DNA of 64,000 bases from Polytrichum commune (Eukaryota > Streptophyta > Polytrichopsida > Polytrichales > Polytrichaceae), in contig OX485807.1 of NCBI GenBank assembly GCA_950295325.1, forward strand, positions 31,345,666 to 31,409,665, in the 5' to 3' direction. The translations under genes and the position numbers were made by a program. The notes under the pieces are model-generated. The model was not told the origin of the DNA and ran no database searches. It saw only the letters and a program-made list of their open reading frames with translations. Position 1 is the first letter of the stretch. The number at the start of each line of letters is the position of its first letter. Positions 25,103 through 34,661 of this stretch are shown in pieces.

Positions 25103-25453
25103 CTAAACAGATGGCAAAATTACACACGGTGTCCGTGGTGTAATGGCTCTGAGAGAGTCAGTTGATATTCGCACAACTCTATTGTTGATGGGTTGTTGCC
25201 TAACATGAGGTGTGTCACTTGTAGTAGATTGGCTAGTAGTGGGAACTTGAATACTTCTTAATTCTATATTAGGGTTGGATGTACTTGGGTCCTCCAGAAT
25301 ATGAGGCATCTCGTTCCCCTGTGAGTGCCTAATCTTGAAAAATTTACGAAACTCCCAAACGCATGATACGATAAGTAGAAGAATCACCATACAACAAGCA
25401 ACAATAGCTGACACACGAATGCTATAATCAGAAGCCATTGAGGCCTTTTGCAC
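25103..25453 (-). CDS. Hypothetical small single-pass membrane protein
   Basis: An open frame of 116 codons. An N-terminal hydrophobic helix at about residues 11-31 (VSAIVACCMVILLLIVSCVW) is followed by a basic stretch (EFRKFFKIRH) and a polar Ser/Thr/Pro-rich tail. This follows the positive-inside pattern of a signal-anchored protein with a cytosolic tail. An internal Met at residue 6 (MASDYS) is an equally good start. I do not recognise a family, and no neighbouring exons or poly(A) signal support it. It could be a chance frame, but the ordered hydrophobic-basic-polar layout is better than most frames here. Confidence 0.35.
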   Translation of the reverse strand: MQKASMASDYSIRVSAIVACCMVILLLIVSCVWEFRKFFKIRHSQGNEMPHILEDPSTSNPNIELRSIQVPTTSQSTTSDTPHVRQQPINNRVVRISTDSLRAITPRTPCVILPSV

Positions 25454-26760
25454 ACGAGAAATGTCACGAGCACGTGATTCTCGCCTTATTGTCCAACTTC
25501 ATTTCTTCTAAGTTGCAAAGACACATACAAGTTGATGTTGAATGTAGCTGTCACCTGCATACAATCACACAATTTACTTTAGTGTTAACTTTCGTGCATC
25601 GTGACATAACCATCCATAAGATCAAACCAAGTTTCACAACAATGAAAGATTTTTGCCAAAGTTTATGGTAACAATCCTTTCAGTATGTAAATGTTAAAAG
25701 AAGGTCCCCACTCTTCCTCATGTTGTTCGCACAAATTGTTGAAATAAAGGCTTGACTTGATCTGGGAGTAACACAACAACCTAAATGTGAGCTCTTTACA
25801 AGTCTATTACTGTCTGAATAATCATTTGGAACTGATTAGGACTATTATAAAAAACTTAACTATGTTTTATACCACTCTTTAGTGGTTAAGGATTGTTCAA
25901 TTTGCTCTGAAATGGTTACCACCAAGTTAGGCCATGTTTGTATTATAAACGAACAACATGTGACCATTGAAGGATGTTATCTCCCACAACATTCTCCAGG
26001 GATTATTGTACACATCCTGTCCTCATTTCTATTCTATTTCCTTGAAACATTACAACGCTAGCGGCTATAATCGAGGAGCAATTTTCATCACCAAAACATA
26101 GATCTTTGTTATGTAAAGATTCACCAACCAAACATGAGCTAGTTTAAATTCCCACATCGTACTTTGACAAAGAAGTGAGGCACACCAATCTGAAAAACGT
26201 TATGATCAAGACTATTTACAAGGATGAACAAAAAAAATTCCAACAAGAAATATTCATAATCTTGTCTAGAACACTTCAAGTCAACAATATCATACAAGTG
26301 TTTTGTTGGCTTTGAGACACATGCAGACCGCATTGTATTAGTATTCGCCTTCAAGCACATCCTTTCAATGGATATTGTACCATCGAGCTCCTTTCCTAGA
26401 GCATTTGAACTTTTCTAAATTTAAAGTTAGTCCCACTTAGGATAAACATATAGTTTGTACAGTTAACAAAAGTTCCATTATCCGTGATCTCTTTGGAATT
26501 GACGAACGTGAATCTTAGAGTCCTTCATCCCTGTTTTCATCCTTGGATGTCTATTTGCATTTGCTTTAAACATATATATGAAAGAAAGATGTCGTTCCAC
26601 TTATATATCCAAGAGTCAAGAACAAAGTCGTTAATGACATCACACATGTGCTGAAAACTAAGACATGTTGTTTATTGACTCAACTTAGCAAAATGCACAC
26701 TAAATAGCCCTATTAGTGTGGGTCACACTAATTGTCAACCCACAACAAATCTCTAGTCTT
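25454..26760. other. Intergenic stretch, no gene seen
   Basis: No domain-bearing frame. Near 26715-26745, AGTGTGGGTCACACTAATT resembles the ends of the TA-flanked MITE family found at 43639 and 45492, perhaps as a relic. Confidence 0.35.
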
Positions 26761-26764
26761 ACTA

Positions 26765-26910
26765 TAAATTTAAACACACTCTTAAACTAGAGATTTTAAA
26801 CTAGAATTAAACACTCTTAAACTAGAATTAAACATCCTCTTAAAATAGAGATGTAAACTAGAATCAAACACTCTCTTAAACTAGAGATTTAAACTAGAAT
26901 TAAACACTTT
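26765..26910 (+). repeat. Short tandem repeat, AACTAGA(A/G)ATTTAAAC-like units
   Basis: Repeated blocks of ACACTCTTAAACTAGA and TTTAAACTAGAATTAAAC alternate four to five times with small indels, giving an irregular AT-rich tandem array. Confidence 0.7.
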
Positions 26911-27791
26911 CTTGAGACCCCAACTTCATTTTTGTAACCTTGCAGTGCAAATCCTTATCCTTGACAGCTGTGTAATGCAAGTCATAGTGAGGTATTCTTC
27001 CTATTGATGAACTGCCAAAGCTCTATGCTCCAAACTCTCTTCATTCCAGACCATCCAACCGCTCTAGCTATATATAGCATAGTTGACTTTGCTATGACGA
27101 CATGTTAATCGGTTGTATATATCCATTGGAATGGATGGCAGGAAGAAGAACAGAACTGGCATGCAAACTGAAATCAAAGGGACGCCTGGCTGGCACAAAG
27201 ACTACAACCACCAAATTTGCAATTTGACTTTCATGACATTCTTTCAACCACTACATATTGCAAGCCAGATGCAGAGACACTCCATGAAATTCATGAGGTG
27301 CCAGACACGAAAGAAGAATTAACTTGTGCAGGATGCAGGACATTTTACAATAGTGACACATTGCTCATGTAGACAGAGTGCTTACCACCCTTCGAAAATC
27401 CTGTACATACTCTACAAATACATTAGTGGGAGAAGATATATGGCCAGCCAACGGTTAATTTTGGGTACCCCTCTCTCCTCCCAACAGTCTATATGAACAC
27501 TACTAACCTGGAGCGGATAATTAGCTATAGCTCTGATCGCAGCTCAGGAGCTCACGGATGACGCAATGTTTGTATGCCCATTCCATCATCGGAGCACTTA
27601 CGGGTGCAAGTAGTAGCATCACTAACGCCTTGCTGCCTGGTCCACGTCAAAAAACCAGGGCACGCTTGATATGCAGGACACCAGAGATCGTGTCATGACA
27701 CATTTTCATGATTTGCAAACCAGGTGATATTATCTCTGGTGTCATGCATGCATGCATATATATGCATATGACAGCAACTTAGCAGTGTGGG

Positions 27792-27797
27792 TATAAA
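27792..27797 (+). promoter_or_regulatory. Candidate TATA box of the KP4-like gene
   Basis: GTATAAAG lies about 115 bases upstream of the ATG at 27913, a reasonable distance for a plant core promoter with a short leader. Position and motif are the only support. Confidence 0.4.
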
Positions 27798-27912
27798 GTC
27801 GATTGCGTCCGATCGAAGGCTTATTCAGTAAACATTTAGCAACGAGTGCCTCGCCCATCAAGCCTCCATTTGATCAGTTTTCATAGAATTTGTGTTCCCT
27901 TCAGGTGTCAAG

Positions 27913-28337
27913 ATGCAGCGCTCTGCAGCAATCACTCTCCTCGTCCTGGCATTCAGTGTAGTCAATGTGACCGCCTTAGGCATCAACTGCCAAGGCAGTT
28001 CCAGTTGCACCAAGGGGGGGGGGGGGCAATGCAATGGTAACTTTGAGAGACGCCATCATCCGAGACATTGATCGCAGTCGGCAGTACTCCAAAGGACAAC
28101 AGATCGCATGCACAGATAGCAACATCTGTGTCTTTGTGCAAGAAACTGATAGCACGGTATCTGGAGACCGAATCGCTAATTAAGCTGATGCCGTACCTCG
28201 TGGACCATCGTTGTGCTAACTGTGGAAGTGTTCCACTCAACTATCCTAGCTCCAACGATGTCTCGCAAGGTGAACTTACTGTGAATTATGTAGAGAATCC
28301 TTGTTACAGGGTGTCAGGGACCTACCTCTGCACTTAA
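27913..28337 (+). pseudogene. KP4-like secreted protein gene, broken by two phase changes
   Basis: The first frame (from 27913) encodes a signal peptide: a charged start, a hydrophobic core (ITLLVLAFSVV) and a likely cleavage near VTALG. GINCQGSSSC follows, the hallmark start of the mature KP4 killer-toxin fold. A run of 13 G at 28014-28026 moves the homology to a second frame, which carries TLRDAI and ICVFVQ. A second change between about 28140 and 28190 moves it to a third frame with PYLVDHRCANCGSVPL and GELTVNY, ending at 28337. KP4 proteins block calcium channels in fungi; related genes occur in fungi and mosses. As assembled no single frame is complete, so it is a pseudogene or carries sequencing errors at the G run. 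A short intron explaining the second change is possible but not evident. Confidence 0.72.
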
Positions 28338-28725
28338 AGACTCCAGTCCTGCAGCAACCTCAAGGATATGGCAGAACGTCACTGAACCATATAATATGCA
28401 TATTTAAGATAAGTGTATACTTGAGCTGATTGGAGCAGTTACTGTACCTTATCTGATCCTCAGATTGATTGTAAGAGTGCCTCGTCGAGTACTTAAACAT
28501 GAGTTTCGGAGGTGGCGGGTAGTGTTCTGAAGAGCTGCTTCCATGTCAAAATAGTATATGTTAGAAGTAGTGTAACACGTATCCTAGACTCTTGTCAAAG
28601 CGTGTTGCACGGCCCTTAGTGGCATCTTGCGTGATGATACCGGGGGCTTGAAATGAAAGAAAGGTGGCCCGGTCTTTGCCAGTGTTGATCTATCATGAGC
28701 TCACTGGCTAGAGTATTGTCACATA

Positions 28726-28731
28726 AATAAA
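28726..28731 (+). terminator. Candidate polyadenylation signal after the KP4-like gene
   Basis: AATAAA lies about 390 bases after the last in-frame stop of the KP4-like remnant, on the same strand. It is distant, so the assignment is weak. Confidence 0.25.
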
Positions 28732-29780
28732 GGTGGATGGATTCCAGGCTATCCTGAAGATTGCAAAACTGCCGGCTTTAGTGTCAGTGTCGCATCAGTC
28801 TCTGGGTCGAGGTGCATATTGTTGTGCATAACAATGCCAATGCATATGTTGGGATATTGACTTAACAAGATCAGCCTTGCTGGCGCTGAACATAAACTCT
28901 GCAGCAGAAAAACGTCCAGTCCAAAATTCCTATGTTGATACTGATATCCTTGCACAGTGCTAGAGTTTGTTGTGTTCTTCATTTCAGTTCGGCACTTTCT
29001 GGTTGATTGAACCTCGATCTACCTTGTGTCAAGAGACAAATGCATCAAAATATACGGAGGATCTGAGAACTAGCATCACCGTTTAGGCATCAATCTTTAT
29101 CACACACATGCTTTGGTTTGCATAAAGCTTTATTTGAATTTCATGCTTATTGACATTCAGTCAGTTGGTACATGCTCGGTAATTGAATCATGTTACAAGT
29201 TTTTGAACCGCATGATACGAGTTATGCATGCAAGTCTAGTAGACTTTCTATCTCATGTATGAAAATAACTTTAAAAACCAATTTCAACTTCACTTGGACA
29301 AATGTGCATGAACTTCATATCAAAATCAAACCTACAATACATGCCCACCAACACACCTTTCACAAGACAAGGAGGAGAAGACTACTCAACCCACAGCCTC
29401 AGACGGATTCTATCCCAAAACCCTCTCACCCACCCTAGCCAGATGCACATCTTCATTACAAAATGTTGATGATTTGTACTAAAACATGATGTTTGAGCAA
29501 TATATAACACTACATCAAGAGCATGTCTCTCAAAGTTCTTATTGAAACCTTCATTTACGCAACACTCATGACTCTGGCTAACAAACTGCATTGCCAATCC
29601 TCTGCAAAAATGTAGACCTCTTTTGCGTGTAGAAGGTCCAGTATATGCAACTACTGTACAAACACTGCTACAAGCCTAATAACCACCTCCAGGTCCAGAA
29701 GGCAAGCTTTGGCTAAACATTTCCCCCAACACTATGACCTCAGACCCAGATGGACTATGAAAGGAAAAAAGAAATCCAAA
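28732..29780. other. Intergenic stretch / 3' flank of the minus-strand gene
   Basis: No supported gene. The part next to 29782 should contain the 3' untranslated region of the minus-strand gene, but no clear poly(A) signal was identified. Confidence 0.3.
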
Positions 29781-29781
29781 A

Positions 29782-31813
29782 CTAAGAAGAATCAAGGAGG
29801 TTGTCAAAATATAGGTTCACAAAGTAGCGTCCAAGAGACTGCACATCGAGACGTTTTTGAGATGGCTCGTACTTGCCCCTCCTTAATTGGTAGCGGTATG
29901 TCACAGCGGACACCACATATGGTTCCCCCTTCACCTCCACTGTCTCACCACATTGTGTATTCTGACATCGCACAGTTTAAATTTTAGGGTAAGGATCAGA
30001 TGAACATCAAACCACTACTGGCTAGACAACTGTTATGTGGAAGTTGCAATTCTCAAATGAAAACTGTAATGTAATCAGAGAGTTGTATGAATGACTCATT
30101 TTTGTTTTCTAAAAGACCTAGACTTGCAAAAAGCTGGTAGGAAATCTCAAGTCATCCTTAATAAGTCAGTTTGCGAGTATGTCGCAGGAATGCACAATTT
30201 AAGTATTGTGATTGCATTCTCAGAGGGATAAGAAAAGAATTCAAAAGAGTGTAAAATGAACCTATCTATGGTAAGAAATATTGAAGCATGTTCACGTAGA
30301 TAAGCATTACCATTCAGGATTCCATAACAAAGTGCAAAATTAGGTACTTGCTGCAGCAACAATATCAAAACACACATATATTGGGGGGAGGGGGGGGGGG
30401 GGGGGGGAATCTCCAGCGTAATCTTCTAGCTTAGTAGGAGCAAAAAATGATTCGAAAGTCCAACAAGAAAGTTTTAACGTACAGGAGGCAGGCTATGGAC
30501 GCCCAGGTGCCTTGGTGGGGGAGTGACAACGGTAACATGGTATGGTGCAAACGACTCCCGCTCACCCCGATCTTTCTTCTTGCACACAATTCCAACCACT
30601 GCAGGCTGCAGAAAAAAAAAAAAGTTTGAACTTATCAAAATTCACACAGGAAATTAAGGACTGGCATCTTCTTGGGCCTTCCACTCCGTGTACAATACGA
30701 CCTTTGCAGACTGTGGCCAATACAGCATATTGTGCAAATCACGAATGTCTAAGCAAAAGAAACGTCAGAAAAATTTACTGCAAACTACCTGTCCAATCAA
30801 CTGCGTATCTGTAGGCATTCGGTCTGATAATAAGAAATCAAACCACTTTGCTACATAGTGTGGTGCAACATAAATATCCTTCACGAGCCAGCTTTAAGGC
30901 AAGAATTGTCGTCATCAAGGGTAGGCATTTATGTATGTGCGCGCGTGTGTGTGTTTGTGTGTGGCAGGGCTCCTTGCATACACACACACACACACACACA
31001 TACATAAATGCCTACCCTTATATATATATATATATACACACATAGTATGCATGAGGAATGCGGCTGGTGGCTGTGAGCTGGGTCCACCCCATGGCCAGTA
31101 TCAAACGTAATTTTCATGGCAAAGAGATTAAGCGCATTTCTGAAGAACTTTATAAACAATTTGTTGGACCATATGACGTATTCTGAATAAGGTGGATGTG
31201 TTTGCATGTGTAGTTCACCCTAAGAAACTTCGGTGGAGGGTATAATCTCTACCAACAGAAATGGCAGGATGAGGGTAACCTGACTATTGCATGGAAGAAC
31301 AAAAGTGCAATGAACTTTAAAACAATTCCATAATGGTCTGGTCAAGAGATTTTTGCTGACATGATTATTCCCAATTCGAATCGAGGAGGCAGATTATCAC
31401 ACGTAATGGTTGACCTTGACATAACCTGAGCACTACATCCGGTAATAGACAGTATTGTCCAACCCAAGCATCCAATACCTACCTTGCCGCTACTGCGTGG
31501 CAGGGTTCCTCGCATCCGTTGCCTAGGTCATAATTCGAGAATTGCAGTCCCAATTAAGGGGGAAACTTCGGTCCTTGCGCACCTCTCAAACTTAATAATC
31601 TCAATGTGGTACAATCAAAGGTCCATGGGCAGAAACTTTTATTCCTTTCGAAGCCGTAAACGTAGAATTGAGAGGAACTAAACACACGACTAAAACGAGT
31701 AAGGAATTTTTCCCACTTACAGATGGGGAGGAAGCAGAGGTAGACGGTGATGAATTGGAGCGGTTGAATGCACCCAACTGCCAGGGTGATGAATGGCTTA
31801 ACCCACAGGCCAT
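29782..31813 (-). CDS. Conserved plant protein of unknown function, probably plastid-targeted (6 exons)
   Basis: Proposed exons, read leftward: 31813-31717, 31522-31483, 30823-30789, 30748-30662, 30598-30483 and 29961-29782. The phase is kept and the product is about 184 residues. The N-terminus is Ser/Thr-rich and nearly free of acidic residues (MACGLSHSSPWQLGAF...SSPSTSASSPS), like a chloroplast transit peptide. The C-terminal exons carry YHVTVVTPPPRHLGVHSLPP, then NTQCGETVEVKGEPYVV and YRYQLRRGKYEPSQKR, which I recall as strongly conserved in annotated chloroplast proteins of plants without a known role. The last three exons are well supported. Two junctions are uncertain: a stronger donor (GTAAGT) at 31720 gives the wrong phase, and the acceptor at 30605 competes with 30598. 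The intron at about 30824-31482 holds a hairpin. Confidence 0.68.
30390..30407 (+). repeat. Poly(G) tract, 18 bases, within an intron
   Basis: A GGGGGGA lead is followed by 18 G residues, inside the last intron of the minus-strand gene (29962-30482), about 75 bases from the donor of the preceding exon. Confidence 0.85.
30918..31022. repeat. Hairpin with (GT)n and (CA)n arms in an intron
   Basis: AAGGGTAGGCATTTATGTAT at the left faces ATACATAAATGCCTACCCTT at the right. The arms continue as a GT-rich and a CA-rich run around a centre of GGCAGGGCTCCTTGC, and a short (TA)n follows. Perfect outer arms suggest a young inverted duplication or a small MITE with microsatellite arms. Confidence 0.8.
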
Positions 31814-31905
31814 TGACTACTGCCCTCCACAAACTCAAAATCCTTTTTCTTTTGCCTCTCCCCCACACAAAAAAATGCCAACTTCTCCAAATTCTGGTGC
31901 TTCAC

Positions 31906-31939
31906 TTCCCTTCACTTCACTTCACTTCACTTCACTTCA
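31906..31939 (+). repeat. (TTCAC)n microsatellite upstream of the minus-strand gene
   Basis: A TTCAC pentamer is repeated about six times, 90-125 bases upstream of the proposed start codon at 31813, so probably in the 5' leader or core promoter of that gene (GTGAA repeats on its sense strand). Confidence 0.75.
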
Positions 31940-32326
31940 ATCTAATTCCAAATCTTACTCTCTTGTCTTGAAAGTAATAGTGATGTACATTGCGAGCGAG
32001 CACTGGCACTTGAAGGTTCAGGATCGTTTGTGCATATTTCTGATTGTGTATATCAACTCCACTGCGCCATCCTTGCGGATGCATCCATGTTGAGTCCACA
32101 AACCAACTTTGCAACCTTCGCACAACTTCTGGATATTGGGAACTTCCTGATGAATCTCTTCTCCTTTCTCATCACAACTTAGAGAATGCTGGACCGCTCC
32201 AACCAGCCTAGATTCAGCTTCGTTTTTTAGGGTTTTTTTTTGTGTGTGTGGGACAGGATAAAAATCCATGAGAGGATGAATGATGTGCACCAATCCCTGT
32301 GTGCCACCTGGCAAATTTGGGTAGAG

Positions 32327-32539
32327 CACTAATTACCCCAATAACTGTGTGTTACTATTACGCAGTGCTATGACTGTTTAGTGAGAATGAAATATTTTAC
32401 CAAGCAGTCATTTATGTTCTATAACGTTTGAACAACCTAGTGAACTTTCATTAGTAAAAATTGAACTCCTAAGAAAGAAAATTATTTTGCATTGCGTAGC
32501 TCTGAATAGTAACATGCACTAAAACTAGGATAATCGGTG
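32327..32539. mobile_element. TA-flanked MITE, CACTGATAATCC family, diverged copy
   Basis: The left arm contains ACTGTGTGTTACTATTACGCAG; the right arm contains TGAATAGTAACATGCACTA and ends GGATAATCGGTG|TA. This matches the better-kept element at 49480-49659. The left flank has lost the TA. Confidence 0.6.
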
Positions 32540-32790
32540 TATTTATTAGTAGGTAATAAACGGGCATTCATAGGAGCCGTAACTTAAATTACCTAATATT
32601 AAATATGCCCCCGATGGTTTAGTTTGTGGATAATTCATTTCATAAAAATATAGGGTAGTGATTAGCACATTGCCAAGGTGAGTAGGCTTAATTCAATTAC
32701 TTATCTCCCAATAAAGAGTTTAGCATCGGCGAGATGAGTGAGGTTGTAACACCATGTATTCACTGCTATCATCATATCTCCCTCCAACAC

Positions 32791-33010
32791 TACATTGTTT
32801 TGTCTAATTAGTGTGGGCCACACTAATTTCCAATCATCCACACATTCGTATTTTAAAAATTATAATTTGAAGTGGCCCACTATAATTTTCTAGTGTGAAA
32901 TCTTAGTGTGGGCTTTTTCATTTGCATACTTGGATGAAAATACAAGGCAAGGCAAGTACTATAAAATTACTGTGGGCCACCTAAACCCCAACCCACATGA
33001 ATTTCCCATC
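32791..33010. repeat. Relic of the TCTAATTAGTGTGG MITE family
   Basis: Starts with CATTGTTTTGTCTAATTAGTG, identical to the left end of the element at 45492, then diverges. Several internal AGTGTGGG/GTGGCCCAC blocks in both orientations suggest nested or rearranged copies. Confidence 0.45.
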
Positions 33011-34600
33011 CACATAATTAGATAAAGTCAAATATACTTTTGACGGAGTGGAGGCATCACAATCACCATTGCATCCCAACCCCATTTTCCTCTTTACCGG
33101 TCAACATAGATCTAGAAGCACCAAAATGAAGAGGGGATGTTATTTTGTTGTAACAAATATAGTGGTTCTTTTACCTCAGTCAAACCTTTTTTGATGTTAG
33201 AAAGAGGTCTATTCATAACAAGTTATGCTTTACATTGAACATTACATGGTTACTTTGTTGATTTTAATCCATACCCATAATTTATTATCTTACACATTTT
33301 GGGACTAAAATATTACGGATAGAGTAGTAGTTGGTACTAATTATAGCGGTGGTACCTTTGTCACCCCTCTTTGTAGTAATTCGCAAGCCCCTTCAAACCT
33401 GCTTTGGAGTAGGAAATTGGAAGGAGATATGGTGCAGCCAGAGTCAATGGAGTCCGTGCAGATCGGAAGAAACAAAAAAATAATAAAAAATTACATAATT
33501 ATTTTAGCCACAAGCTCTCTACCTTTTAAAGAGGACCGTGCCCTTCCTTTGTAGAGCAAAAAAAAAAGATTTACAACGTTTCTTAGGATAACTATAAATC
33601 CAACATAATGAATATTGTTTTGCAAAAGTAACATTGTTGGAGATGCTTTAATTGAGGAAGAGGACTCCCTAGTTGATGAGTAGCTTTGACACTCAAAGAC
33701 TTCTTGACACCATATCTACCTCAAATCATACACTTGGAGCATTCAATCCCATCTTTTTTAAAAGAACCCGTATTAAATCAAGCAACAACATCTGAACATT
33801 TAGTGATCCCATTTTGACCAAAAAAAATTTGGGTCCCAAAGTGAGCAACTATAATGATAGTTAATAAGTTTTTCAAAATGAATCCATCTCACCTAATCAT
33901 GGTAAGTATGGATCACCTTTCGGTGCAACTCTGAGGGGAACTAAGGACATTAATTACATGTGAAAAATGCATATCATGCTGAAAATTTGCAATGAGGGGT
34001 CCCATCCATCACTGTATCCGCAAATATTAACAGAAAATAGATACGATCATCCACATTTTCCAACAAAATAAGCCCATTTGTAACCACCTCGAAGCCATCA
34101 CAAACATAATGAGATGAACAATCAATGATTGTAATGAGGATACGGCAACGGGTGTGGGCTTGCCCTTAATAAAGTTTGTTAAATTCATTGTGTCGTTGCT
34201 AGAGTGTTTCCCGTCTTTTTAAAAAGAAAGATGAAACGAGTAAAATTAGATGTTTAAATTTGGATGAAGTATTTTTCTGTCCAGTTTACGTGCCTGCCCC
34301 GCAATTTCTTATCCACTTTCCAGTGCAATCGGACTCACGTAAAGTTGTCGACGACTATTCATCACCAGTCCCAAATGTAGTGGATGCGTACATATGGTTT
34401 CTCAGATGTACCTAGGAAGTACATGTGGCAGGACTTTGTCACAAAGTTGCGGTGTCTTGAATCATCGACAGGCCGCACAACGAAGAAACCAGGGTCTCTA
34501 GCGCTTGTGGGCTTGTTGAAGTTTGCATCTCATTCCCCCTTTTACAGCTGCTGGGTTTCGGGTTTACAAGTTTACATACCATTGCCTTGTGTGAGCTGCA
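33011..34600. other. Intergenic stretch upstream of the DHRS12-like gene
   Basis: No supported gene. The last few hundred bases should include the promoter and 5' leader of the gene that starts at 34662, but no convincing TATA box is seen. Confidence 0.35.
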
Positions 34601-34661
34601 ATTTGTGAGTTGTGAAACGCAGGATTGTAGATCCTTGTTCAATCCGAAGTGGCTATTAGAA

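Noticed and set aside
31554-32329. Overlapping ORFs of 100-140 codons on both strands as extra genes
   Set aside because: They are shadows of the first exon and leader of the minus-strand gene and of the TTCAC repeat; no domain is visible.
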